Positions 10,526-23,427 of a DNA stretch of 64,000 nt are shown here, in pieces (the stretch's first letter is position 1; each line of letters begins with the position of its first letter). Source of the stretch: Timema cristinae (Eukaryota > Arthropoda > Insecta > Phasmatodea > Timematidae); NCBI GenBank assembly GCA_039000515.1, contig JBCFYV010000001.1, positions 51,009,894-51,073,893 on the forward strand. The letters run 5' to 3'. Position numbers and translations under genes: made by a program. Below the pieces are notes generated by a model. It worked only from the letters and a program-made list of their open reading frames with translations. It made no database searches and had not been told where the DNA came from.

Positions 10526-13500
10526 CAAAAGCACAAAGCGGGGCCCTGATAGGAAATTTAATTATCTATTTAAATATATAAGTGTGCATAGGCCTAGACC
10601 CTACAGATCAGAGCAATTTGACCCTCGTTTACACGTTTTGTTTAAGGCACTATAGATTCTAAAAAACAATTTGTGTCAAAAGCACAGAGCGGGGCCCTGA
10701 TAGAAATTTCTATTCTCTATCTAAATATATAAGTGTGCATAGGCCTAGACCCTACAGATCAGAGAAATTTGACCAAAGCTTGAGGAAGTACATGATTTTT
10801 ATCAGGAAAAACCTGGTTTACACGTTTTATTTAAGGCGCTACAGCTTCTAAAAAACAATTTGTGTCAAAAGCACAGAGCGGGTAGGAAATTCTATTTTCT
10901 ATCTAAATATATAAGTGTGCATAGGCCTAGACCCTACAGATCAGAGCAATTTAACCAAAGCTTGAGGAAGTACAACGATTTTTATCAGGAAAAACCTCGT
11001 TTACACGTTTTATTTAAGGCGCTACAGCTTCTAAAAAACAATTTGTGTCAAAAGCACAGAGCGGGGCCCTGATAGGAAATTTAATTATCTATTTAAATAT
11101 ATAAGTGTGCATAGGCCTAGACCCTACAGATCAGAGCAATTTGACCAAAGCTTGAGAAGTACACGATTTTTATCAGGAAAAACCTCGTTTACCACGTTTT
11201 ATTTAAGGCGCTACAGATTCTAAAAAACAATTTGTGTCAAAAGCACAGAGCGGGGACCTGATGGTAAATTCAATTCTCTATCTAAATATATAAGTGTGCA
11301 TAGGCCTAGACCCTACAGATCTGAGCAATTACACCAAAACTTGAGGAAGTACACGAACTTTTTCAGGAAAAACCTAGTTTACACGTTTTGTTTAAGGCAA
11401 TACAGAATCTAAAAAACAATTTGTGTCAAAAGCACAGAGCAAGGCCCTGATAGGAAATTCTATTTTCTATCTAAATATATAAGTGTGCATAGGCCTAGAC
11501 CCTACAGATCAGAGCAATTTGACCAAAGCTTGAGGAAGTACACGATTTTTATCAGGAAAAACCTCGTTTACACGTTTTATTTAAGGCGCTACAGCTTCTA
11601 AAAAACAATTTGTGTCAAAAGCACAGAGCGGGGACCTGATAGGAAATTTAATTTTATATCCAAATATATAAGTGTGCATAGGCCTAGACCCTACAGATCA
11701 GAGCAATTTGACCAAAGCTTGAGGAAGTACACGATTTTTATCAGGAAAAACCTCGTTTACACGTTTTGTTTAAGGCGCTATAGATTCTAAAAAACAATTT
11801 GTGTCAAAAGCACAGAGCGAGGCCCTGATAGAAATTTCAATTCTCTATCTAAATATATAAGTGTGCATAGGCCTAGACCCTACAGATCAGAGCAATTTGA
11901 CCAAAGCTTGAGGAAGTACACGATTTTTATCAGGAAAAACCTGGTTTACACGTTTTATTTAAGGCGCTACAGCTTCTAAAAAACAATTTGTGTCAAAAGC
12001 ACATAGCGGGGCCCTGATAGGAAATTTAATTATCTATTTAAATATATAAGTGTGCATAGGCCTAGACCCTACATATCAGAGCAATTTGACCAAAGATAGA
12101 GGAAGTACACGATTTTTATCAGGAAACAAATCGTTTACACGTTTTGTTTAAGGCGCTATAGATTCTAAAAAACAATTTGTGTCAAAAGCACAGAGCGTGG
12201 CCCTGATAGAAATTTCAATTCTCTATCTAAATATATAAGTGTGCATAGGCCTAGACCCTACAGATCAGAGCAATTTGACCAAAGCTTGAGGAAGTACACG
12301 ATTTTTATCAGGAAAAACCTGGTTTACACGTTTTATTTAAGGCGCTACAGCTTCTAAAAAACAATTTGTGTCAAAAGCACAGAGCGGGGCCCTGATAGAA
12401 ATTTCAATTCTCTATCTAAATATATAAGTGTGCATAGGCCTAGACCCTACAGATCAGAGCAATTTGACCAAATCTTGAGGAAGTACACGATTTTTATCAG
12501 GAAAAACCTCGTTTAAAACGTTTTATTTAAGGCGCTACAGCTTCTAAAAAACAATTTGTGTCAAAAGCACAGAGCGGGGCACTGATAGGAAATTTAATTA
12601 TCTATCTAAATATATAAGTGTGCATAGGCCTAGACCCTACAGATCAGAGCAATTTGACCAAAGATAGAGGAAGTACACGATTTTTATCAGGAAAAACCTG
12701 GTTTACACGTTTTATTTAAGGCGCTACAGCTTCTAAAAAACAATTTGTGTCAAAAGCACAGAGCAAGGCCCTGATAGGAAATTCTATTTTCTATCTAAAT
12801 ATATAAGTGTGCATAGGCCTAGACCCTACAGATCAGAGCAATTTGACCAAAGCTTGAGGAAGTACACGATTTTTATCAGGAAAAACCTCGTTTACACGTT
12901 TTATTTAAGGCGCTACAGCTTCTAAAAAACAATTTGTGTCAAAAGCACAGAGCGTGGCCTGAATGAAATTTCAATTATCTATCTAAATATATAAGTGTGC
13001 ATAGGCCTAGACCCTACAGATCAGAGCAATTTGACCAAATCTTGAGGAAGTACACGATTTTTTATCAGGAAAAACCTGGTTTAAACGTTTTATTTAAGGC
13101 GCTACAGCTTCTAAAAAACAATTTGTGCCAAAAGCACAGAGCGGGGCACTGATAGGAAATTTAATTATCTATTAAAATATATAAGTGTGCATAGGCCTAG
13201 ACCCTACAGATCAGAGCAATTTGACCAAAGCTAGAGGAAGTACACGATTTTTATCAGGAAAAACCTCGTTTACACGTTTTATTTAAGGCGCTACAGATTC
13301 TAAAAAACAATTTGTGTCAAAAGCACAGAGCGGGGACCTGATGGTAAATTCAATTCTCTATCTAAATATATAAGTGTGCATAGGCCTAGACCCTACAGAT
13401 CTGAGCAATTACACCAAAACTTGAGGAAGTACACGAACTTTTTCAGGAAAAACCTGGTTTACACGTTTTGTTTAAGGCAATACAGAATCTAAAAAACAAT

Positions 13501-15975
13501 TTGTGTCAAAAGCACAGAGCAAGGCCCTGATAGGAAATTCTATTTTCTATCTAAATATATAAGTGTGCATAGGCCTAGACCCTACAGATCAGAGCAATTT
13601 GACCAAAGCTTGAGGAAGTACACGATTTTTATCAGGAAAAAACCTCGTTTACACGTTTTGTTTAAGGCGCTACAGCTTCTAAAAAACAATTTGTGTCAAA
13701 AGCACAGAGTAGGGCCCTGATAGGAAATTTAATTATCTATCTAAATATATAAGTGTGCATAGGCCTAGACCCTACAGATCAGAGCAATTTGACCAAAGCT
13801 AGAGGAAGTACACGATTTTTATCAGGAAAAACCTCGTTTACACGTTTTATTTAAGGCGCTACAGCTTCTAAAAAACAATTTGTGTCAAAAGCACAGAGCG
13901 GGGCCCTGATAGAAATTTCAATTCTCTATCTAAATATATAAGTGTGCATAGGCCTAGACCCTACAGATCAGAGCAATTTGACCAAAGCTTGAGGAAGTAC
14001 ACGATTTTTATCAGGAAAAACCTGGTTTACACGTTTTATTTAAGGCGCTACAGCTTCTAAAAAACAATTTGTGTCAAAAGCACAGAGCGGGGCCCTGATA
14101 GGAAATTTAATTATCTATTTAAATATATAAGTGTGCATAGGCCTAGACCCTACATATCAGAGCAATTAGACCAAAGATAGAGGAAGTACACGATTTTTAT
14201 CAGGAAACAAATCGTTTACACGTTTTGTTTAAGGCGCTATAGATTCTAAAAAACAATTTGTGTCAAAAGCACAGAGCGTGGCCCTGATAGAAATTTCAAT
14301 TCTCTATCGAAATATATAAGTGTGCATAGGCCTAGACCCTACAGATCAGAGCAATTTGACCAAAGCTTGAGGAAGTACACGATTTTTATCAGGAAAAACC
14401 TGGTTTACACGTTTTATTTAAGGCGCTACAGCTTCTAAAAAACAATTTGTGTCAAAAGCACAGAGTAGGGCCCTGATAGGAAATTTAATTATCTATTTAA
14501 ATATATAAGTGTGCATAGGCCTAGACCCTACAGATCAGAGCAATTTGACCAAAGCTAGAGGAAGTACACGATTTTTATCAGGAAACACCTCGTTTACACG
14601 TTTTGTTTAAGGCGCTATAGATTCTAAAAAACAATTTGTGTCAAAAGCACAGAGCGGGGCCCTGATAGAAATTTCAATTCTCTATCTATATATATAAGTG
14701 TGCATAGGCCTAGACCCTACAGATCAGAGCAATTTGACCAAAGCTTGAGGAAGTACACGATTTTTATCAGGAAAAACCTGGTTTACACGTTTTATTTAAG
14801 GCGCTACAGCTTCTAAAAAACAATTTGTGTCAAAAGCACAGAGCGGGGCCCTGATAGAAATTTCAATTCTCTATCTAAATATATAAGTGTGCATAGGCCT
14901 AGACCCTACAGATCAGAGCAATTTGACCAAATCTTGAGGAAGTACACGATTTTTATCAGGAAAAACCTCGTTTACACGTTTTATTTAAGGCGCTACAGCT
15001 TCTAAAAAACAATTTGTGTCAAAAGCACAGAGCGCGGCCCTGATAGGAAATTTAATTATCTATTTAAATATATAAGTGTGCATAGGCCTAGACCCTACAG
15101 ATCAGAGCATTTTGACCAAAGCTTGAGGAAGTACACGATTTTTATCAGGAAACAACTCGTTTACACGTTTTGTTTAAGGCGCTATAGATTCTAAAAAACA
15201 ATTTGTGTCAAAAGCACAGTGCAAGGCCCTGATAGGAAATTCTATTTTCTATCTAAATATATAAGTGTGCATAGGCCTAGACCCTACAGATCAGAGCAAT
15301 TTGACCAAAGCTTGAGGAAGTACACGATTTTTATCAGGAAAAACCTGGTTTACACGTTTTATTTAAGGCGCTACAGCTTCTAAAAAACAATTTGTGTCAA
15401 AAGCACAGAGCGGGACCCTGATAGGAAATTCAATTCTCTATCTAAATATATAAGTGTGCATAGGCCTAGACCCTACAGATCAGAGCAATTTGACCAAAGC
15501 TTGAGGAAGTACACAATTTTTATCAGGAAAAACCTCGTTTACTCGTTTTTTTTAAAGCGCTACAGCTTCTAAAAAACAATTTGTGTCAAAAGCACAGAGC
15601 GGGGCCATGATAGGAAATTTAATTCTCTATCTAAATATATAAGTGTGCATAGGCCTAGACCCTACAGATCTGAGCAATTTGACCAAAGCTTGAGGAAGTA
15701 CACGAACTTTTTCAGGAAAATCCTCGTTTACACGTTTTTTTAAGGCACTACAGAATCTAAAAAACAATTTGTGTCAAAAGCACAGAGCGGGGCCCTGATA
15801 GGAAATTTAATTATCTATCTAAATATATAAGTGTGCATAGGCCTAGACCCTACAGATCAGAGCAATTTGACCTAAGCTTGAGGAAGTACACGAACTTTTT
15901 CAGGAAAAACCTCGTTTACACGTTTTGTTTAAGGTGCTACAGCTGCTAAAAAACAATTTGTGTTAAGGGCAAAGA
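10526..15975 (+). repeat. 189-bp satellite array, left arm (~29 units)
   Basis: Head-to-tail units, each with gcataggcctagaccctac, gaggaagtacacgattttt, ttacacgttttatttaagg and aaacaatttgtgtcaaaag. Counting the 'ggcctagaccctac' marker gives steps of 189 bases from 10924 to 15840 (26 steps). The first two units are shorter (151 and 182). Marked variants recur every 11 units (see findings). Confidence 0.95.
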
Positions 15976-17025
15976 TCAGGGCCGTGATGGTCCCGATCAC
16001 CTCTTCTCAATATCATATTTATTCGCCGGCTTACGCAATGTATAACTCCTAATTTTACATAATGAAATAATAAATATACAGTTTTATTTTTATTTAAAAT
16101 TCTGTTTTAATTGCTCTTATATCAAAATCATATTTTTTGTCTATTTTATTGGTGAATTGGTAAGATTTTAGTAACAATAGCACGCTTGTATATTTTTTAA
16201 CTTCTTTTAATTTCGTTCTCATTTGTTGTACCACTAATATAACCTTCCTTTTCCCACCATTATTCTCTCTATACAGAAATAATCATTTAACTATAAATGC
16301 TTGACTATGACAAATTCTCCCAACAATATATTCCTTCGTATTCTACTGTCAATAGACCTTTCATCAGCGAGCTTCTCTTTTCCCCACCCCTGCCCAAAGC
16401 AAGACACATAGACTATAAATAGGTACCTAATAACTTTGGTATTATGACTCATACACCTCTGCCTGACTAAGGGCAGAACCTGTTCCCCCCTCCGAAACCC
16501 AGTCCATTCCAATATTTCATAAAATTCTGCTGTTGAGCTCGTGGGAATCACATTTCGTGGACAGTCTGGTTGACTCATGAATCCAACCCACTTTCATAAC
16601 TAAAGCAAGCAATTGAAAAAGTGTCGTAAACTATTGTCAGCCAAAATGACAAGTTGTATTATACCCATTACAATTACAATTTAACTCTTTTGACTTTTAA
16701 AACCAATCATATCAAATTACTTTTTTTTTATAACGATTTTTATTACTCTTTTAGTACATTTCATTATATCTATTTAAATAATATACCCAAAACAGTTTTG
16801 GGCTCGACATCTTACTATACAGATCTTGCTAATATTAGGTTAAATTAATAACAAACTTACTTAAAAATCATTGTAAACTAATTTTTAATTTCTAAAACTA
16901 TTTCTTTTATTCGTTCTTGGTTGCTTTTCCCAAGCCCACATAGACAGGCACGCGCGATCTAATTGTCAAGCTGATAATAGTCTTGTTGGCTTGTCAGATC
17001 AGGCATAATATCCTGGGCCTGGCTT
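15976..17025. other. central region of the foldback element, left part
   Basis: AT-rich with a less AT-rich stretch at 16290-16570. That stretch has a 95-codon minus-strand open frame and no recognisable motif. Confidence 0.4.
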
Positions 17026-17029
17026 GGTG

Positions 17030-17110
17030 TATGTCAACTTAAGGTTTTCCCCTAAATGGTTTCACACTCTCCTTCCATACCAATGTGGGCGCACTTCCTC
17101 TGAATCATAC
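17030..17110 (+). repeat. SINE family A copy, 5' part (split by solo LTR)
   Basis: 'cccctaaatggtttcacact' and 'aatgtgggcgcacttcctct' are family A body. It stops at ATAC, where the LTR is inserted, and continues after the LTR at 18385. Confidence 0.75.
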
Positions 17111-18380
17111 TGTAACCCCCCCTTCATATGATTTGATAGGTTCAAATTACAATAAATAAAAGGTAGGTAAGTTACAAGAGAGTTTATTTTATTCTACAAA
17201 CAACTAGCAGACATACAAGAGCGAGGCACTCTAGGAAAGTCGAGTGACTGGCCGATAAGGGCCGAAGTAAACAATAAATAAAGGGACAAGACCCCAAGTC
17301 GTTAAGAGAAAACAGAATGATTAATACCAACGTAGTCATAATTAAATTGACCCTCGCAGAAGGCGACTAACCTAGCAGGAAAGTTAAATACAAGTAATAG
17401 GTATAGGTCTACACGACCTGGCGATGCCGACACTATATTGACATAAGTATGAAGTTTTATAATAGACTGCCACTGTAAGGCGCGACAGAGAAAATGATTT
17501 ACCTAAACCTAACCTGTTACAATAGATCCCAATCAAATTAGTTCAATCTAATTATTATTATTGTAATAACCAATGTGCTGGGTGCACGGGCTCGCGCCCC
17601 CCGAGTTGAGTAACAATTTAAAAAGAATCACAATCGTAACAAATCTTTAACTTTTAGCAAGCAGAACAACTATTTTAAAATAAGTTACACGTTAAACAGA
17701 AATAATTAGCGCCCCAAGATGGCGACATGCTAAAGTTCCAACCCGTCCGTGAGGCGGACACAACGTTAAGTACAAAGAAAAAAGCTAGCGCATAAACCAT
17801 AATGGCTGACAGGCAAATCCTGCAGTCTCAGAGAAATATAGCTATTAGTAATCATGATTTATATTTAAAGTTGAAACTTAAATTTTGAACAATTTAACCC
17901 AAACATAATTTAGAAAACGTCGAACAACGACCTACGTCTAAATCTAAGACAAGTGTCTCACCTAATCGAGTGCAGAGAAATGAGTGACATCACTACACAG
18001 TCCAGCCGTTATATACTGTACAAAGTCAATCACGTGTTCACAAACGGCGGGAATCACACTGGGACGAAGGGAGAGGGGTGTACGTTGCTTCGGCAGAAGT
18101 CTCGATTATTCTCGTGATAATTTCAAATCACGCGCCGGAGGATGAGTCTTGTTTCACTCGAACACAACCGTCGGCGCATACGGGTTAGCGCATCTTGACG
18201 TTCAATTGTCCGAGTCTTGCTCTAATCGGGCCTCGAGCCACGGGCGGTCAGTAAGCCGCGTGATGTTGAGTGGAGTTGAGTGTGCGTGTTTCATGAAGTC
18301 GAGATCCAGCCCAGTCAAAGGGGACCAGATCAGGTGAGCCAGATCGTCCATGTTTGCATTATGTCTGTGACAACGTCACA
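17111..18380. mobile_element. solo LTR (1.27 kb) inserted in a SINE
   Basis: Begins TGTAACCCCCCC and ends GACAACGTCACA (TG...CA), with a perfect 4-bp duplication ATAC at 17107-17110 and 18381-18384. Removing it restores an uninterrupted family A SINE. It is richer in GC and CpG than its surroundings. On the minus strand it starts TGTGACGTTGTCACAG and has an AATAAA near its other end, so minus orientation is likely. No internal retroviral-type genes are present. Confidence 0.82.
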
Positions 18381-18384
18381 ATAC

Positions 18385-18463
18385 CTACTTCATTCCTAAA
18401 CTAATAGTTTAATTAGGCCATAGGCGTATAATCCGAATGGGTAGTAAGACGCGGTGCTAAATA
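18385..18463 (+). repeat. SINE family A copy, 3' part
   Basis: 'tacttcattcctaaactaat' through 'ccgaatgggtagtaagacgc', the family A tail, resuming after the LTR. Confidence 0.75.
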
Positions 18464-18709
18464 AACTTTCCAGAAAAATAAAATACAAACACTTCCCAGA
18501 TAACCATTTTAAACAAAATCATTATTTTCAAAATCCCTTCATTATTCTATTTAACCATGAGTGCAGCTAGGAGTTCTGTCATTCAGCGAAAACTAGGATC
18601 CCACCGGCCCTCGTTACCAATTATGGTTTTAACCTATGGTTTTGACCTAAAACGCATCTTTTATATCCACCTTAATAATTAATAATTTATATTAAAAATA
18701 ATTTTTTAC

Positions 18710-18930
18710 CCGTCTCGGTGCTTGCATGGTCTAACGCGCTAATCTCATGTTCGATTAGACTGCCGCGGACGGGGATATCAGGGTTTGAACCAGGTCGGGT
18801 GTACTGAGGATGATTTCCCCTAAATGGTTTCCTACTCTCTAAGCAAATTCTGGTGCACTTCCTCCAAGTTACACATACCTCATCCCTAGCCCATCTTCCT
18901 AACTAGTACATAAGAGTATTACACAAATTG
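18710..18930 (+). repeat. SINE family A copy
   Basis: Head 'tctcggtgcttgcatggtct', box B 'cagggtttgaaccaggtcgg' and body 'cccctaaatggtttcctact'; tail lost. Confidence 0.75.
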
Positions 18931-19414
18931 ATAGTAATACGTGGTGGGAACAATATTACTATTTGGTTAAGATTTTGAGAAAGAAAACAACAAATAGCAT
19001 TACCTTTATTGTAATAAATTAAAGAAATAAAATTTAAAATATGTACAATTCGTAGAGGTATTAAAATAAACATGATAGTTCAATAAAAATAATCCCAAGT
19101 GCTATAACTTATCTTTAAAGTATTTTTAAAGTCTTTTTTGTTTCAAAGATTTTTTTTTTTGCGTCGTCATGACAATGTTAAATACGGGCGATGGTAAAGA
19201 TTGTGAACCTCCATAGTGCTCAACAAGTAGAATTTAACAATAATAAAGGGGGTTTGATTTTAAATAGAACATAATAGACGACAAAGTCTTGAGTCCTATT
19301 ATTATTTCTGAAGCGACTAATTGTCCGCACAAGACTTTTCTTTACCACCGCGTATTATGACGAGTTCGGGCTATACGGCTATATACAAATTACGCTGATG
19401 GGCTTTGTGATGTG

Positions 19415-19590
19415 GTTTGTGTAATTAGGAAGTGTACCCACATTTGCGTGGGGAGAATGGGGAACCATGTAGTAAAAAGCAGCCACGGTGCACCCGGCCA
19501 GGATTCCATCCCGATCTCCCTGTCCTCGGCAGTTTAGTCTAACACGAGATAAGCGCGTTAGACCATGCGACCACCGAGGCAGGTCACACG
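19415..19590 (-). repeat. SINE family A copy
   Basis: Reverse: 'cccacatttgcgtggggaga', 'gattccatcccgatctccct' and 'ttagaccatgcgaccaccga' are complements of body, B box and head. Confidence 0.8.
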
Positions 19591-19840
19591 CCTTTATCAA
19601 TTAACTTATAAACCCCGCCCGTCAATTTCATCACATTGAAAGAGGACACACATATTCAACTAATCATTAATTTTCCTGTCATGCTAGGAATCAAACTCAG
19701 AACTCTTATCTCATTAAGACGATATTTTACTTATTGGTGTAAGATGCGAAACTATATTCTTAAGACTCTATTTCACAACACGATGAACTCAAAGTTGAAG
19801 GCTATGAATAAATAAATATCATCACAAATGAGGGTGGTGG

Positions 19841-19863
19841 ACGGGGGGGGGGGGGGGGGGGGG
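19841..19863 (+). repeat. poly-G run
   Basis: About 23 consecutive G, 30 bases before the right satellite arm; a typical place for sequencing or assembly error. Confidence 0.9.
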
Positions 19864-19894
19864 AGCCTACATTCTGTAAACTGCTAGTGAAGGA

Positions 19895-22800
19895 GTAAAA
19901 AGTTCGTGTACTTCCTCAAGCTTTGGTCAAATTGCTCTGATCTGTAGGGTCTAGGCCTATGCACACTTATATATTTATATAGAAAATAGAATTTCCTATA
20001 AGGGCCCCGCTCTGTGCTTTTGACACAAATTGTTTTTTAGATTCTGTATTGCCTTAAACAAAACGTGTAAACCAGGTTTTTCCTGAAAAAGTTCGTGTAC
20101 TTCCTCAAGCTTTGGTGTAATTGCTCAGATCTGTAGGGTCTAGGCCTATGCACACTAATATATTTAGATAGAGAATTGAATTTACTATCAGGTCCCCGCT
20201 CTGTGCTTTTGACACATTGTTTTTTAGAACCTGTAGCGCCTTAAATAAAACGTGTAAACGAGGTTTTTCCTGATAAAAATCGTGTACTTCTCAAGCTTTG
20301 GTCAAATTGCTCTGATCTGTAGGGTCTAGGCCTATGCACACTTATATATTTAGATAGATAATTGAATTTTCTATCAGGGCCCCGCTCTGTGCTTTTGACA
20401 CAAATTGTTTTTTAGAATCTATAAATCCTTAAACAAAACGTGTAAACGAGGTGTTTCCTGATAAAAATCGTGTACTTCCTCTAGCTTTGGTCAAATTGCT
20501 CTGATCTGTAGGGTCTAGGCCTATGCACACTTATATATTTAAATAGATAATTAAATTTCCTATCAGGGCCCCGCTCTGTGTTTTGACACAAATTGTTCTT
20601 TAGAATCTATAGCAGTTTAAACAAAACGTGTAAACGAGGTGTTTCCTGATAAAGATCGTGTACTTCCTTTAGCTTTGGTCAAATTGCTCTGATCTGTAGG
20701 GTCTAGGCCTATGCACACTTATATATTTAGATAGAGAATTGAATTTACTATCAGGTACCCTCTCTGTGCTTTTGACACAAATTGCTTTTTAGAATCTGTA
20801 GCGCCTTAAATAAAACGTGTAAACGAGGTTTTTCCTGATAAAAATCGTTGTACTTCTCAAGCTTTGGTCAAATTGCTCTGATCTGTAGGGTCTAGGCCTA
20901 TGCACACTAATATTTAAATAGATAATTAAATTTCCTATCAGGGCCCCGCTCTGTGCTTTTGACACAAATTGTTTTTTAGAAGCTGTAGCGCCTTAAATAA
21001 AACGTGTAAAACAGGTTTTTCCTGATAAAAATCGTGTACTTCCTCAAGCTTTGGTCAAATTGCTCTGATCTGTAGGGTCTAGGCCTATGCACACTTATAT
21101 ATTTGGATATAAAATTAAATTTCCTATCAGGTCCCCGCTCTGTGCTTTTGACACAAATTGTTTTTTAAAAGCTGTAGCGCCTTAAATAAAACGTGTAATC
21201 GAGGTTTTTCCTGATAAAAATCGTGTACTTCCTCAAGCTTAGGTCTAATTGCTCTGATCTGTAGGGTCTAGGCCTATGCACACTTATATATTTAAATATA
21301 TTATTAAATTTCCTATCAGGGCCCCGCTCTTTGCTTTTGACACAAATTGCTCTTTAGAATCTATAGCGCTTTAAACAAAACGTGTAAACGAGGTTTTTGC
21401 TGAAAAAGTTCGTGTACTTCCTCAAGCTTTGGTCAAATTGCTCTGATCTGTAGAGTCTAGGCCTATGCACACTTATACATTTAGATAGAGAATCGAATTT
21501 ACTATCAGGTCTCCACACTGAGCTTTTGACACAAATTGTTTTTTAGATTTTGTAGCGCCTTAAACAAAACGTGTAAACGAGGTTTTTCCTTAAAAAGTTC
21601 GTGTACTTCCTCAAGCTTTGGTCAAATTGCTCAGATCTGTAGGGTCTAGGCCTATGCACACTTTTATATTTAGATACAGAATTGAATTTTCTATCAGGGC
21701 CCCGCTCTGTGCTTTTGACACAAATCGTTTTTTTAGAATCTATAGCGCCTTAAACAAAACGTGTAAACGAGGTGTTTCCTGATAAAAATCGTGTACTTCC
21801 TCTAGCTTTAGATAAATTGCTCAGATCTGTAGGGTCTAGGCCTATGCACAATTATATATTTAGATAAAGAATAGAATTTCCTATCAGGGCCCCGCTCTGT
21901 GCTTTTGACACAAATTGTTTTTTAGATTCTGTATCGCCTTAAACAAAACCTGTAAACGAGGTTTTTCCTGATAAAAATCGTTTGTACTTCCTCAAGCTTT
22001 GGTCAAATTGCTCAGATCTGTAGGGTCTAGGCCTATGCACACTTATATATTTGGATATAGAGTTAAATTTCCTATCAAGTCCCCGCTCTGTGCTTTTGAC
22101 ACAAATTGTTTTTTAGATTCTGTATTGCCTTAAACAAAACGTGTAAACGAGGTTTTTGCTGAAAAAGTTCGTGTACTTCCTCAAGCTTTGGTCAAATTGC
22201 TCTGATCTGTAGGGTACTAGGCCTATGCACACCTATATATTTAAATAGATAGTTAAATTTCCTAACAGGGCCCCGCTCCATGCTTTTGACACAAATTGTT
22301 CTTTAGAATCTATAGCTCTTTAAACAAAACGTGTAAACGAGGTTTTTGCTGAAAAAGTTCGTGTACTTCCTCAAGCTTTGGTCAAATTGCTCAGATCTGT
22401 AGGGTCTAGGCCTATGCACACTTATATATTTAGATAGAGAATTGAAATTTCTATCAGGGACCCGCTCTGTGCTTTTGACACAAATTGTTTTTTAGAAGCT
22501 GTAGCGCCTTAAATAAAACGTGTAAACGAGGTTTTTCCTGATAAAAATCGTGTACTTCCTCAAGCTTTGGTCAAATTGCTCTGATCTGTAGGGTCTAGGC
22601 CTATGCACACCTATATATTTGGATAGAGAATTAAATTTCCTATCAGGTCCCCGCTCTGTGCTTTTGACACAAATTGTTTTTTAGAATCTGAAGCGCCTTA
22701 TACAAAACGTGTAAACGAGGTTTTTCCTGAGAATAATCGTGTACTTCCTCTAGCTTTGGTCAAATTGCTTTGATCTGTAGGGTCTAGGCCTATGCACACT

Positions 22801-22996
22801 TATATATTTGGATATAGAATTCAATTTCCTATCAAGGCCTTGCTCTGTGCTTTTGACACAAATTATTTTTTAGATTCTGTAGCGCCTTAAACAAAACGTG
22901 TAAACGAGGTTTTTCCTGAGAAAAATCGTGTACTTCCTCAAGCTTAGATCTAATTGCTCTAGACTGTAGGGTCTAGGCCTATGCACACTTTTTTGT
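19895..22996 (-). repeat. 189-bp satellite array, right arm (~17 units, inverted)
   Basis: Same unit as the left arm but in reverse complement (gtagggtctaggcctatgc; cgtgtacttcctcaagcttt). Units are more divergent from each other than in the left arm, with several small deletions. Variants such as the gaggtgtttcctgataaaaa type also occur in the left arm. Confidence 0.95.
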
Positions 22997-23167
22997 GTTT
23001 GATAGAGAAATGAAATTATATTTTTACAACTTCGTTTTAATTTTTAAATACAAATTCCGCCGTCTATAATTATTTTCTGAACTAATTTTTTATTGGTTAT
23101 ATTTGTTTTTCTTGTGTTGGTATTGGACGTGTAGGTTATTGTGGATGTGGAATAGTTCAGCCCAATT
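22997..23167. other. right terminal segment of the foldback element
   Basis: Unique AT-rich sequence ending in the inverted terminal repeat (ggatgtggaatagttcagcc). Confidence 0.6.
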
Positions 23168-23427
23168 AATTGTTGTTGGTGTGATTTTAATGTCCTTAAA
23201 TACATGAGTGTGAAACCATTTTAATACTAATTTTTTATTGGATTTTTATTTGAGTGTTGTTCCTATTTTTATATTGTGTTTTATAAGTAATATTTCTAAT
23301 TTAAAAACCTATATTTCCATTGTTTAACTTCTTTTTTTTCAAAGGAATTTACTCTTTATAAAAATGAATGTCATTCATATTTTAAGAATATGTGTTTTAA
23401 TATACTTTAACATTTTAAAATTATTAG
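23168..23427 (+). mobile_element. right part of interrupted hAT-like element
   Basis: Follows the reverse complement of 36035-36205 and on to about 35940 ('ggtgtgattttaatgtcctt', 'tgagtgttgttcctattttt'). The original terminus is missing; homology stops near 23427 and passes into another 'gaatccgaatcc' repeat. Confidence 0.75.

Larger units (their letters stand above)
10296..23167. mobile_element. 12.87-kb foldback-like element with satellite arms
   Basis: Flanked on both sides by the exact 8-mer AATTGTTG (10288-10295 and 23168-23175). The unoccupied copy of the site at 36.2 kb, read in reverse, has a single AATTATTG in the same context. Short terminal inverted repeats: ACTGGGTTGAACTATTCC on the left, AATTGGGCTGAACTATTCC on the right (inverted), continuing to about 35 bases. 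Inside are a left array and an inverted right array of a 189-bp satellite, and a 3.9-kb centre. The layout resembles foldback transposons (Drosophila FB, Galileo, Tetris), whose long terminal repeats are tandem arrays. No transposase seen. Confidence 0.8.

Noticed and set aside
10416..10655. 79-codon open frame at the start of the foldback element
   Set aside because: Its second half is satellite sequence and the first half has no recognisable motif.
10526..15975. CRISPR-like array
   Set aside because: Unit is 189 bp and tandem without unique spacers; host is an insect. It is satellite DNA.
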